Below, piece after piece: positions 1 to 8,224 of a stretch of DNA of 64,000 nt. The translations under genes were made by a program, and so were the position numbers. Positions within the stretch are counted from its first letter, which is position 1. The number at the start of each line of letters is the position of its first letter. This DNA is from Bacteroides intestinalis (GTDB taxonomy: Bacteria > Bacteroidota > Bacteroidia > Bacteroidales > Bacteroidaceae), in the NCBI RefSeq assembly GCF_902364365.1, contig NZ_CABJDN010000002.1:308131-372130 (forward strand), read 5' to 3'. The notes under the pieces are model-generated. The model made no database searches and was not told the origin of the DNA. It saw only the letters and a program-made list of their open reading frames with translations.

Positions 1-177
1 ACAGCTACCACCTATTAACATAAAATGTGTGTAACACAGCTTAAAGAAAAAGTTAAGGAAATTCGCGCCCGCGATCGCATATGCGCCCGTACATTATTAT
101 AAAAACGGTGGCAGTGAAGGCAGCATAAATGTGAATGAAATGTTTAACGAACTATTGTTCAGTAAAATGCAAATAAA

Positions 178-209
178 TTTGCTACTGCACTCCGTTTGCA
201 CTATCTTTG
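178..209 (+). promoter_or_regulatory. Bacteroides-type promoter for the DUF5063 gene
   Basis: A -33 box TTTG (178-181) and a -7 box TATCTTTG (202-209) are separated by 20 bp. This is a close match to the Bacteroides primary sigma factor consensus (TTTG, 19-21 bp, TAnnTTTG). It lies 21 bp before the start codon at 231, so the leader is very short. Nothing gene-like is visible in positions 1-177. Confidence 0.75.
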
Positions 210-230
210 CGTTTCAAAATCAAGTAGATT

Positions 231-875
231 ATGAAAAAAGAAAGCCAAGTGATATTCGACCGCAACGTGGTGGAGTTCGTCACCGTAGCTGCCGAGTTCT
301 GTAAATTCCTGGAACAGGCGGAGACGATGAAACGCAATACATTTGTCGATACCTCATTAAAGATACTTCCGCTACTTTACCTCAAGGCTGCCATGCTGCC
401 CGAAACGGAAATAATAGGCGATGAAGCCCCCGAAAGCTATGTGACGGAGGAAACATATGAAGTGCTTCGCATCAACCTTGCCGGTATTCTTGCCGAAAAG
501 GATGATTATCTGGATGTATTCATACAAGATATGGTTTATAGCGACCAACCCATCAAGAAGAATATTTCCGAAGACCTGGCGGATATTTACCAAGCCATCA
601 AAGATTTCATTTTCGTCTTCCAACTGGGATTGAATGAAACAATGAACGACTCCCTCGCCATCTGCCAGGAGCAATTCAAAGAGTACTGGGGACAAACCTT
701 GGTAAACACGCTACGTGCACTACACGACGTGAAATACCGCCAATCCGAAGAAGATGAACCGGAAGATGATGATTTTAAAGATGAAGAAGAATGTGATTGT
801 CATGGCCACGATCATGGTCATTGCGATTGCGACGATGATGATTGCCATTGCCACGGCCATCACCATCACGAATAA
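231..875 (+). CDS. DUF5063 family protein with Cys/His/Asp-rich C-terminal tail
   Basis: A 214-residue soluble protein with no signal peptide. Residues 1-170 look like the helical DUF5063 domain found in Bacteroidetes; its function is not known. The last 28 residues (187-214) are extraordinary: 6 Cys and 10 His in alternating Cys-Asp-Cys, His-Gly-His and CHCHGHHHH patterns, preceded by an Asp/Glu-rich linker (about 172-186). By composition this tail should bind metal ions such as Zn, Ni or Cu; that is inference. The next gene, a 3'-5' exonuclease, starts 11 bp downstream, so the two are probably co-transcribed from the promoter at 178-209. The family is assigned by recollection of sequence style, not by search. 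Confidence 0.75.
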   Translation: MKKESQVIFDRNVVEFVTVAAEFCKFLEQAETMKRNTFVDTSLKILPLLYLKAAMLPETEIIGDEAPESYVTEETYEVLRINLAGILAEKDDYLDVFIQDMVYSDQPIKKNISEDLADIYQAIKDFIFVFQLGLNETMNDSLAICQEQFKEYWGQTLVNTLRALHDVKYRQSEEDEPEDDDFKDEEECDCHGHDHGHCDCDDDDCHCHGHHHHE

Positions 876-886
876 AGAATTAAATT

Positions 887-1519
887 ATGGTTATTAAAAA
901 AACGATTAAAAAGGAAGATATCAAAGAGATGCCCAAAGTTCTCTTTCCAGGACAAATACATCTGGTACAAACCCCCTGGGAAGCAGAAAAGGCAGTTACT
1001 TACCTGAAGCAATATCCTTTGCTGGGAATTGACAGCGAAACCCGCCCGTCATTCACCAAAGGACAATCACACAAGGTTGCGCTGCTACAGGTATCCTCTG
1101 AAAAAGATTGCTTCCTCTTCCGCCTGAACCTGACCGGCCTGACGCTTCCGATTATTTCGTTGCTGGAAAGCCCATCGGTCACCAAAGTCGGCCTTTCGTT
1201 GCGGGATGACTTTATGATGCTGCACAAACGTGCTCCCTTTGAACAACGCGCCTGCATCGAATTGCAAGAATATGTCCGTATGTTCGGCATACAGGACAAG
1301 AGCTTGCAGAAAATCTATGGTATCCTGTTCGGTGAAAAGATTTCCAAATCGCAACGTCTTTCCAACTGGGAAGCCGAACACCTGACCGAACCTCAGAAAC
1401 AGTATGCGGCTACCGATGCATGGGCATGCCTCAACATCTATAACCGACTGCAAGAATTAAAAATCAGTGGTGACTATGAGTTGGCACCGGACGAAACAGA
1501 GGAAATTATAACCCAATAA
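887..1519 (+). CDS. RNase D-like 3'-5' exonuclease (DEDDy family)
   Basis: A 210-residue cytoplasmic protein carrying only the DEDD exonuclease domain. Exo I is D49-S-E51, exo II lies around D107/D108 in a VGLSLRDD stretch, and exo III is YAATDA with Y173 and D177, the tyrosine that defines the DEDDy subgroup. There is no HRDC domain as in true RNase D, so it is the short single-domain form common in Bacteroidetes. It should remove nucleotides from 3' ends of RNA or DNA using two metal ions; the substrate cannot be told from sequence. It follows the DUF5063 gene by 11 bp, and the same pair recurs in other Bacteroides genomes as far as I recall. Confidence 0.88.
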   Translation: MVIKKTIKKEDIKEMPKVLFPGQIHLVQTPWEAEKAVTYLKQYPLLGIDSETRPSFTKGQSHKVALLQVSSEKDCFLFRLNLTGLTLPIISLLESPSVTKVGLSLRDDFMMLHKRAPFEQRACIELQEYVRMFGIQDKSLQKIYGILFGEKISKSQRLSNWEAEHLTEPQKQYAATDAWACLNIYNRLQELKISGDYELAPDETEEIITQ

Positions 1520-1575
1520 TCAGTGTGATACTACTCACTCATCACTAACAGCTAATCGTTAATCACTATAACAGC

Positions 1576-2757
1576 ATGTACAAAGTATATCTCAAATCTG
1601 GCAAAGAAGAGTCATTAAAACGTTTTCATCCCTGGGTGTTTTCGGGTGCTATCGCTCATTTCGACGGTGAACCCGAAGAAGGCGAAGTAGTAGAAATTTA
1701 TACTTCCAAAAAGGAATTCATTGCCAAAGGACATTTCCAGATTGGCAGCATTGCCGTACGCGTACTCTCTTTCCATCAGGATGAGGCTATCGATTCCGAT
1801 TTCTGGAAACGTAAACTCAGTATTGCTTATGAGATGCGCCGTAGCATTGGCATTGCCGAGAACCCAACTAATAATACTTACAGACTGGTACATGGAGAAG
1901 GTGATAACCTCCCCGGACTAATCATTGATATTTATGCCCGCACCGCCGTGATGCAGGCACACTCTGCCGGTATGCATCTTGACCGTATGGAAATAGCCAA
2001 TGCTCTCAGTGAAGTAATGGGTGATAAAATAGAGAATATCTATTATAAATCAGAAACGACTCTTCCCTTCAAGGCTGATCTTTACCCTGAAAACGGTTTC
2101 TTGAAAGGTGGTAGCACTGATAATGTAGCTATGGAATATGGACTGAAATTCCATATTGACTGGTTGAAAGGACAAAAGACCGGTTTCTTCGTGGATCAAC
2201 GCGAGAACCGCGCACTGCTGGAACGTTATGCAAATGGACGTTCCATATTAAACATGTTCTGCTATACCGGTGGCTTTTCTGTTTATGGTATGCGTGGAAA
2301 TGCCAAACTGGTACATTCCGTAGACAGTTCAGCTAAAGCAATTGACCTCACGAATAAGAATATAGAATTGAATTTCCCCGGTGATGCCCGCCATGCAGCT
2401 TTTGCCGAAGATGCTTTCAAATATCTGGATCGCATGGGCGACCAATACGACCTGATTGTTCTGGACCCGCCTGCATTTGCCAAACACCGCGATGCTTTGC
2501 GCAATGCCCTGCAAGGTTACCGCAAACTGAATGTAAAAGCTTTCGAGAAGATCAAACCGGGCGGTATTCTATTTACTTTTTCCTGCTCGCAAGCAGTCAG
2601 CAAAGAAAACTTCCGCACGGCAGTCTTCACAGCAGCTGCAATGTCCGGTCGCAGCGTTCGCATCCTGCATCAACTGACGCAACCCGCCGACCATCCGGTA
2701 AGTATATATCATCCCGAGGGGGAATATCTGAAAGGATTAGTGTTGTATGTAGAATAA
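1576..2757 (+). CDS. rlmI: Class I SAM-dependent 23S rRNA methyltransferase, RlmI-like
   Basis: A 393-residue protein, close to the length of E. coli RlmI (396), which methylates C1962 of 23S rRNA at C5. It has an N-terminal PUA domain (about 1-75, with HPWVFSGAI), a central EEHEE-like region and a C-terminal Rossmann methyltransferase. SAM motif I is NMFCYTGGFSVYG (about 226-238), and motif IV is LDPPAFAK (296-303). A Cys in FTFSCS (about 333-338) sits where the second conserved cysteine of m5C enzymes lies. The product is most likely rRNA m5C methyltransferase; the exact target base is inferred from the family. It sits 56 bp after the exonuclease and probably shares its transcript. Confidence 0.88.
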   Translation: MYKVYLKSGKEESLKRFHPWVFSGAIAHFDGEPEEGEVVEIYTSKKEFIAKGHFQIGSIAVRVLSFHQDEAIDSDFWKRKLSIAYEMRRSIGIAENPTNNTYRLVHGEGDNLPGLIIDIYARTAVMQAHSAGMHLDRMEIANALSEVMGDKIENIYYKSETTLPFKADLYPENGFLKGGSTDNVAMEYGLKFHIDWLKGQKTGFFVDQRENRALLERYANGRSILNMFCYTGGFSVYGMRGNAKLVHSVDSSAKAIDLTNKNIELNFPGDARHAAFAEDAFKYLDRMGDQYDLIVLDPPAFAKHRDALRNALQGYRKLNVKAFEKIKPGGILFTFSCSQAVSKENFRTAVFTAAAMSGRSVRILHQLTQPADHPVSIYHPEGEYLKGLVLYVE

Positions 2758-2884
2758 ATAGTGCATGTACTTTGGTCCTTATAAAGGGGGAAAGCACCCT
2801 TTATATTCTAAAAGATGTTAAACCAAAGAAGAAAATCACTAAAACACTATGTTGTATAACATAAAACCTCTACATTTGCATTGT

Positions 2885-2952
2885 GTTTTTCATGGTATTA
2901 GATTTAAGGTTAATAAAGATTGGCTGTCTGGGATAGATAGCCTTCTTTTTTT
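2885..2952 (+). ncRNA. Putative short intrinsically terminated RNA
   Basis: A -7 box TACATTTG lies at 2871-2878, though the -33 box is weak. About 45 nt downstream is a strong rho-independent terminator: 8-bp stem GGCTGTCT/AGATAGCC (2922-2929, 2935-2942, one G-U pair), 5-nt loop, then a run of seven T (2946-2952). No ORF lies between them, so a transcript of about 65 nt is predicted. The block resembles a stretch I associate with other Bacteroides intergenic regions. A similar unit occurs on the minus strand at 63650-63726. It could instead be only the terminator of the methyltransferase gene. Confidence 0.45.
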
Positions 2953-3029
2953 ATATACACCTGCCTACTCCACTTTTTACCATCTATTCTTCACCATTCT
3001 TCACTTTTATGCGCTTTTTATCAATTAAC

Positions 3030-3062
3030 TTGCTCACGCAATCAACGAAAATATTATATTTG
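3030..3062 (+). promoter_or_regulatory. Promoter of the nucleoside permease gene
   Basis: The -7 box TATATTTG is at 3055-3062, and a TTG -33 element is at 3030-3032 with a 22-bp spacer. The start codon is 46 bp downstream. Confidence 0.6.
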
Positions 3063-3108
3063 CATCTATTATTTAATGTGAAAAGGAAACACACAAATTA
3101 GAAAAGTC

Positions 3109-4368
3109 ATGAGTATAAAAGTTCGTTTGATCATCATGAACTTCCTGCAATTCTTCGTATGGGGGTCATGGTTAATTTCATTAGGTGGTTACATGGGCAG
3201 AGAACTACACTTCGAAGGAGGTCAAATCGGTGCAATCTTCGCAACCATGGGTATCGCCTCTCTAATTATGCCTGGCATCATTGGTATCATTGCCGATAAA
3301 TGGTTTAATGCAGAACGCTTATACGGACTTTGCCACATTGCAGGGGCTGCCTGTCTTTTCTATGCTTCCACGGCTACGGGGTATGACCAGATGTATTGGG
3401 CAATGCTGCTCAATTTATTGGTATATATGCCTACTTTATCACTGGCCAATACAGTTTCGTACAATTCGCTTGAACAATATAAGTGTGACCTCATCAAAGA
3501 TTTCCCACCCATTCGCGTATGGGGCACTATCGGTTTCATTTGTGCAATGTGGGCGGTGGACCTTACCGGATTCAAGAACTCAAGCGCCCAACTCTATGTA
3601 GGTGGTGCATCCGCATTAATGCTGGGTCTGTACTCCTTCACCCTGCCGGCATGTAAACCTGCCAAGACCGGAAATAAATCGCTGATTTCTTCTTTAGGAC
3701 TGGATGCATTCGTACTATTCAAAAGAAAGAAAATGGCTATTTTCTTCTTGTTCTCCATGCTTCTGGGAGCAGCGTTGCAGATTACTAACACGTATGGCGA
3801 CCTTTTTTTAGGTAGTTTTGCCAGTATTCCGGAATATGCAGAGTCTTTCGGTGTGAAGCATTCGGTTATCCTGCTATCCATCTCGCAGATGTCTGAAACA
3901 TTATTTATTCTCGCCATACCTTTCTTCCTGAGACATTTCGGAATTAAACAGGTCATGCTGATCAGTATGTTTGCATGGGTATTTCGGTTCGGCTTGTTCG
4001 GTTTCGGTGATCCGGGTTCAGGACTGTGGATGTTAATCCTATCCATGATCGTGTATGGCATGGCATTCGATTTCTTCAACATTTCAGGTTCGTTGTTTGT
4101 TGAACAAGAAACCAGTTCCAATATCCGCGCCAGTGCCCAGGGATTATTCTTTATGATGACCAACGGCTTGGGTGCCATTATTGGAGGATACGCCAGCGGT
4201 GCCGTAGTAGATGCCTTCTCGGTATATGCCGACGGCAGACTGGTGAGCCGAGAGTGGTCCCAAATTTGGTTGATCTTTGCTGCTTATGCACTGGTTATCG
4301 GTATTTTGTTTGCCTTGGTATTCAAGTACAAGCACCGGCCGGAAGAAGCAGTAAATAAAAAGCAGTAA
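3109..4368 (+). CDS. nupG: Nucleoside:H+ symporter, NupG family MFS transporter
   Basis: A 419-residue inner membrane protein with about 12 hydrophobic segments. The N-terminus (FLQFFVWGSWLISLGGYM, then IADKWFNAERLYGLCH) matches the E. coli NupG/XapB signature very closely, including the motif between helices 2 and 3. It should import nucleosides by proton symport. It has its own promoter (3030-3062). A perfect hairpin follows the stop codon, so the downstream genes may be partly uncoupled. Confidence 0.9.
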   Translation: MSIKVRLIIMNFLQFFVWGSWLISLGGYMGRELHFEGGQIGAIFATMGIASLIMPGIIGIIADKWFNAERLYGLCHIAGAACLFYASTATGYDQMYWAMLLNLLVYMPTLSLANTVSYNSLEQYKCDLIKDFPPIRVWGTIGFICAMWAVDLTGFKNSSAQLYVGGASALMLGLYSFTLPACKPAKTGNKSLISSLGLDAFVLFKRKKMAIFFLFSMLLGAALQITNTYGDLFLGSFASIPEYAESFGVKHSVILLSISQMSETLFILAIPFFLRHFGIKQVMLISMFAWVFRFGLFGFGDPGSGLWMLILSMIVYGMAFDFFNISGSLFVEQETSSNIRASAQGLFFMMTNGLGAIIGGYASGAVVDAFSVYADGRLVSREWSQIWLIFAAYALVIGILFALVFKYKHRPEEAVNKKQ

Positions 4369-4374
4369 GTAGCA

Positions 4375-4398
4375 AGTGGCTGGTAGCTACCAGCCACT
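4375..4398 (+). terminator. Perfect 24-bp palindrome between nupG and the DUF151 gene
   Basis: A 12-bp inverted repeat beginning AGTGGCTGGTAG with no spacer, 7 bp after the nupG stop and 12 bp before the next start codon. There is no T tract, so it may be an attenuating or mRNA-stabilising hairpin, or a protein-binding palindrome, rather than a full terminator. Confidence 0.45.
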
Positions 4399-4410
4399 CG
4401 GAAAAATATT

Positions 4411-5013
4411 ATGGATAAAAAGAAGAAAATAGAACTAGAAGTACTAAACATTTCCAATAGTCAGGAACAAGCAGGAGCTTACGCTTTGGTATTGGGAGAA
4501 GTGGAGGGCACCCGCCAATTACCGGTTATCATTGGTGCGGCGGAAGCTCAGGCAATGCTAATCAACCTGAAAGGGATTGTTCCACCACGCCCCTTGACTC
4601 ACAACCTTTTCGCTTCGTGCCTGGAAGTATTGGGAGTGAATATGATGCGTGCTCTTATCTACAGGGTAGACAATGGTGTATTCTATTCTTATATCTACCT
4701 GAAAGCAGACGATGCAATCATTCGTATGGATGCCCGCACATCCGATGCGGTTGCTATGGCTTTACGGATGAAAGCCCCCATCTTTATTTACGAGGAGATT
4801 CTGGAAGCGGAACAACTCAAGACCGGAAAAGAGAACGAAACCGGTAGTGTAGCTCCTATGGGCGAAAACCCTTCCCCACATGATGATGAATTCTTCCAGG
4901 GAGATACGATAGAGATGCTGCAAAAGGCATTGCAAGAAGCCATAGCCAACGAGAATTACGAACGAGCAGCCCACATCAGGGACGAAATTACCAAACGAAA
5001 AGAACAGAAATAG
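4411..5013 (+). CDS. Bifunctional nuclease (DUF151) protein with UVR motif
   Basis: A 200-residue cytoplasmic protein. Residues 1-135 are the DUF151/BFN domain (GEVEGTRQLPVIIGAAEAQA, then RTSDAVAMALR), which has RNase and DNase activity in plant homologues. After an acidic linker, residues about 163-198 form a UvrB/UvrC-type helical hairpin (LQKALQEAIANENYERAAHIRDEI). This two-domain layout is typical of Bacteroidetes. A role in nucleic acid processing or repair is inferred. The rsmE start codon follows the stop by only 4 bp, so translation is probably coupled. Confidence 0.88.
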   Translation: MDKKKKIELEVLNISNSQEQAGAYALVLGEVEGTRQLPVIIGAAEAQAMLINLKGIVPPRPLTHNLFASCLEVLGVNMMRALIYRVDNGVFYSYIYLKADDAIIRMDARTSDAVAMALRMKAPIFIYEEILEAEQLKTGKENETGSVAPMGENPSPHDDEFFQGDTIEMLQKALQEAIANENYERAAHIRDEITKRKEQK

Positions 5014-5017
5014 ACTT

Positions 5018-5716
5018 ATGCATGTATTCTATACACCCGACATACAAACCCGTGCCGAACTTCCCGAAGAAGAAGCCCAACACTGCATCCGCGTACTACG
5101 CCTCAATATTGGCGATCTGATTACATTGACCGATGGCAAAGGCTATTTCTATCGTGCAGAAATCAGTGCTGCTACCAACAAGCGTTGCATAGTAAACATT
5201 CTGGAGACTACTTATCAGGAACCTCTATGGAACGGACATCTGCACATTGCCATGGCCCCGACCAAGAATATGGATCGCACAGAATGGTTTGCTGAAAAAG
5301 CCACTGAAATAGGCTTCGATGAACTGACTTTCCTGAACTGCCGCTTCTCGGAACGGAAAGTTATCAAGACCGAACGTATCAGTAAAATACTGGTGTCAGC
5401 CATCAAACAATCCCTTAAAGCCCGTTTGCCACAACTGAATGAAATGACGGATTTCAATAAGTTCATCACGCAGCCTTTCAAAGGACAGAAGTTCATAGCT
5501 CACTGTTACGAAGGAGAAAAGCCTCTGTTGAAAGATGTATTCCACAAAGGAGAAGATGCACTGGTATTAATCGGTCCGGAAGGAGACTTCAGTGAAGAAG
5601 AAGTGCAAAAGGCAATAGAAAACGGCTTTACTCCCATTAGTCTGGGAAAGTCGAGACTGCGTACAGAAACGGCAGCTCTGGTGGCCTGCCATATTCTGAA
5701 CTTACAAAATCAATGA
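5018..5716 (+). CDS. rsmE: 16S rRNA (uracil(1498)-N(3))-methyltransferase RsmE
   Basis: A 232-residue SPOUT methyltransferase, a little shorter than E. coli RsmE. It has an N-terminal PUA-like barrel (about 1-70) and a C-terminal trefoil knot. SAM-binding knot motifs are visible as IGPEGDFSEEE (185-195) and LGKSRLRTETA (209-219), both hallmarks of the family. It methylates N3 of U1498 in 16S rRNA of the assembled 30S subunit. The gene follows the DUF151 gene by 4 bp and precedes the DUF4836 gene by 24 bp in one apparent operon. Confidence 0.93.
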   Translation: MHVFYTPDIQTRAELPEEEAQHCIRVLRLNIGDLITLTDGKGYFYRAEISAATNKRCIVNILETTYQEPLWNGHLHIAMAPTKNMDRTEWFAEKATEIGFDELTFLNCRFSERKVIKTERISKILVSAIKQSLKARLPQLNEMTDFNKFITQPFKGQKFIAHCYEGEKPLLKDVFHKGEDALVLIGPEGDFSEEEVQKAIENGFTPISLGKSRLRTETAALVACHILNLQNQ

Positions 5717-5740
5717 TAATCACACTTAAATAATAGTTAT

Positions 5741-7297
5741 ATGAAGAAAAGTTTGTTTCCCCGTTTGGCGTTGATGGCTGTAGTGGTAGCTCTTGTCAGC
5801 GCATGTTCCCAGAAGAAGCAAGAATACACCGATGTGATTCCTGCCAATGCCCATACGGTAGTCAGCATCAACCTGAAATCATTGGCTGACAAAGCAGGCC
5901 TCAATGACAAGGAGAACAAAGAAGTACAGGAAAAGCTGACGAATGCTTTGAAAAGTGGCATGAATGCTGCAACATTCCAGCAAGTGGAAATGATAATGAA
6001 AGATCCGAAGAAATCGGGAATCGATGTATCGGAACCTTTGTATATCTTCACCACGGAAACATTCCCTACTACTATCGTTGCCAAAGTCAGCAGTGAAGAC
6101 GACCTGCATGCACTGCTGGAAACATTGGAAAAAGAAAAAGTCTGTCAGCCTCTGGCAAGCAGTGACGGTTTTCAGTTCACACAAATGGGAAACCAGGTAC
6201 TCATAGCATATACTCCTTCAGTGCTTATGCTGACCAATTATAGCGGCACTACCCAGCTTGAGAAAATCAAAGAGAATATTCCTGCTTTGCTGAAACAGAC
6301 GAATGAAAACAGCATTGTTTCAACTACTGTCTTCAAAAAGATGCAGAAGATGGGAGGAGATATCAGCACTATGTTCTCTCCGGCAAGCCTGCTGGGTCCT
6401 TATGCCAATATGATCAAGGCAAGCGATATGCCCTACAACATTGACCTGAAAGATATGAAAATGTTGGGAAGCCTTTCCTTTGATAAAGGTAAGGTAAGCA
6501 TGAAGTATGAGAGCTTCACAGAAAACCCGGAACTGCAAGCTTTGTTCGACAAGCAAAAAAAGGCAACCTGCCCCATAGAAAACACTTTCTTGAAATACTT
6601 CCCGAAATCCACCCTGATGTATCTCAGCATGGGTATCAATGGAGAAGAGTTCTATAACATGTTGTTGGAAAATGAGCAGTTCCAGAAGAATTTCTCCATA
6701 GCCAAGGCTAATGAAGTAAAAGAGTTGTTCGGCACATTCCAGAAAGATATTGCAATGGGGCTGATAAACTTCACTATAAATAATGCTCCCACTTTCCTGA
6801 TGTACGCCAGTGTAAAGAGTGCTGCCCCCGTACAGTTATTGTATGAGAAGAAAAGCGAACTGGGCTTAAAAAGAGGAGACGACATCCTGAAACTGGGAGA
6901 AAACGAATATGTATATAAATCAAAGGCACTGAACCTGTTCTTCGGAGTTCGCAACAATAGTTTGTATGCTACGAATGACGAAATGTTGTACAAGAGCATA
7001 GATAAAGCCGTTAATCCATCCATTAAGGATACCGAATTTGCATCCAACATCAAAGGTAAAAACAGTGCTTTCGTCATTAATGCTGAAGCAATTCTTGCTT
7101 TGCCGATTGTGAAGATGTTATCAGAATATGGCGGCACACAATATGCAACAGCTTTTGCTTTGGTTGACAAGATAGCTTATGTAGAAGCTGTTGGCGACCC
7201 CAATAATAATGCAGATATAGTTATTCAACTGAAAGACAAAAACGTAAATGCATTGAAACAGATCGTAAACTTCATCAAAGAGTTTGCAGGCATCTAA
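5741..7297 (+). CDS. DUF4836 family lipoprotein
   Basis: A 518-residue protein with a lipoprotein signal (lipobox VSAC, Cys22). The start of the mature part (VIPANAHTVVSINLKSLADKAGL) is the usual opening of DUF4836 proteins in Bacteroides. The family has no established function; it is an envelope protein by its signal. It lies 24 bp after rsmE and 12 bp before an ABC ATPase gene, so it may be part of the same operon. Confidence 0.82.
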   Translation: MKKSLFPRLALMAVVVALVSACSQKKQEYTDVIPANAHTVVSINLKSLADKAGLNDKENKEVQEKLTNALKSGMNAATFQQVEMIMKDPKKSGIDVSEPLYIFTTETFPTTIVAKVSSEDDLHALLETLEKEKVCQPLASSDGFQFTQMGNQVLIAYTPSVLMLTNYSGTTQLEKIKENIPALLKQTNENSIVSTTVFKKMQKMGGDISTMFSPASLLGPYANMIKASDMPYNIDLKDMKMLGSLSFDKGKVSMKYESFTENPELQALFDKQKKATCPIENTFLKYFPKSTLMYLSMGINGEEFYNMLLENEQFQKNFSIAKANEVKELFGTFQKDIAMGLINFTINNAPTFLMYASVKSAAPVQLLYEKKSELGLKRGDDILKLGENEYVYKSKALNLFFGVRNNSLYATNDEMLYKSIDKAVNPSIKDTEFASNIKGKNSAFVINAEAILALPIVKMLSEYGGTQYATAFALVDKIAYVEAVGDPNNNADIVIQLKDKNVNALKQIVNFIKEFAGI

Positions 7298-7309
7298 TCC
7301 CGATAAATA

Positions 7310-7954
7310 ATGGAAATCATTCATCTGAGGCAAACACTTCCCCAAGTGTTTGCCGACCGGGATGCCATCACATCCGACGTGTGGCATCAAGACCTTGTGC
7401 TACGGAAAGGAGAGCGGTATCTGATAGAAGCAGCTTCCGGCACGGGTAAATCTTCTCTATGCAGCTATATCTACGGATATCGCCGCGATTACCAGGGTAT
7501 CATCAACTTTGATGAACGCAATATCCGTTCGCTCTCCATTCATGAGTGGGTGGAATTACGAAAACATTCATTGAGCATGCTGTTCCAGGAGCTACGTATC
7601 TTCCCTGAACTGACGGCTTTGGAAAACGTCCAGTTGAAGAACCGACTCACCAATTATAAGAAGAAAAAAGAAATCCTTGCACTTTTTGAAACACTCGGTA
7701 TCGCCGAGAAAGTAAACGAGAAAGCCGGAAAGTTATCTTTCGGACAACAGCAACGTGTAGCCTTCATCCGTGCCCTCTGCCAACCATTCGATTTCATCTT
7801 TCTGGATGAACCTATCAGCCACCTGGATGATGATAACGGCACACTTATGGGACGCATGCTGACCGAAGAAGCCGAACGGCAAGGCGCAGGAATAATTGTT
7901 ACTTCCATTGGAAAACATATAGAATTAGAATATAATAAAGTGATGAAACTATAA
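7310..7954 (+). CDS. ABC transporter ATP-binding protein, LolD/MacB-like
   Basis: A 214-residue nucleotide-binding subunit of about LolD size. The Walker A region is AASGTGKS (41-48), with Ala replacing the usual first Gly; Q-loop Q93; signature LSFGQ (142-146) instead of LSGGQ; Walker B with D166-E167; D-loop SHLDD (170-174). The H-loop position appears to be Ser199 (VTS) rather than His. These changes suggest a weak ATPase, but the fold is intact. Its likely partner is the FtsX-like permease at 8225-9430, separated from it by a nested inverted repeat. The export substrate is unknown; a lipoprotein or envelope role is inferred from the LolCDE/MacB-type pairing. Confidence 0.82.
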   Translation: MEIIHLRQTLPQVFADRDAITSDVWHQDLVLRKGERYLIEAASGTGKSSLCSYIYGYRRDYQGIINFDERNIRSLSIHEWVELRKHSLSMLFQELRIFPELTALENVQLKNRLTNYKKKKEILALFETLGIAEKVNEKAGKLSFGQQQRVAFIRALCQPFDFIFLDEPISHLDDDNGTLMGRMLTEEAERQGAGIIVTSIGKHIELEYNKVMKL

Positions 7955-8205
7955 ATGATAATTTAGCGGGCTGAATTTTAAGCCTGAAAGGCTTGCATTA
8001 TATAGCGTAGGGCATCGCCCTACGTAATGTGCATCCCCATTTCTAAGCCCTGAAAGGACGATATAAAGGTTGATGCTTAATTGCGCCCTTTCAGGGCTTA
8101 AATTAAAGATATACATAATCACGTAGGGCGTCGCCCTACGCTATGTAATATCAGGCTTTCAGCCTGTCTTGATTTCAGGTATTCAGTTCCCTAAATTATC
8201 ATTTA
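7952..8205. repeat. 254-bp nested inverted repeat (MITE- or REP-like element)
   Basis: Four nested inverted repeats share one centre. Outermost: a perfect 15-bp pair (7952-7966 with 8191-8205). Next: an imperfect pair built on AGCCTGAAAGGCT (7981-7993 with about 8152-8166). Then two copies of a hairpin with an 8-bp stem CGTAGGGC/GCCCTACG (8006-8024 and 8122-8140), facing each other. Innermost: a perfect 14-bp pair TAAGCCCTGAAAGG (8044-8057 with 8087-8100). The left end overlaps the stop codon of the ABC ATPase gene. There is no ORF. It looks like a non-autonomous mobile palindrome or paired REP sequence inserted between two cooperating genes. Confidence 0.8.
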
Positions 8206-8224
8206 ACAAAAACATATAATTTCA

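Larger units (their letters stand above)
2758..3108. other. Intergenic region with a small-RNA candidate and the nupG promoter
   Basis: This 351-bp stretch between the methyltransferase and the nucleoside permease has no credible ORF. It contains a short promoter-to-terminator unit (2871-2952) and, from about 3029, the promoter of the permease. The rest is AT-rich spacer. Confidence 0.7.

Noticed and set aside
1520..1575. Repeated short ATCACTAA-type words before the rRNA methyltransferase gene considered as a regulatory site.
   Set aside because: Similar loose words occur at several gaps (for example 28290-28325 and 29880-29910) without consistent spacing; probably AT-rich intergenic drift.
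7952..8205. The repeat block considered as a CRISPR array.
   Set aside because: Repeats are inverted and concentric, not regularly spaced direct repeats, and there are no cas genes.
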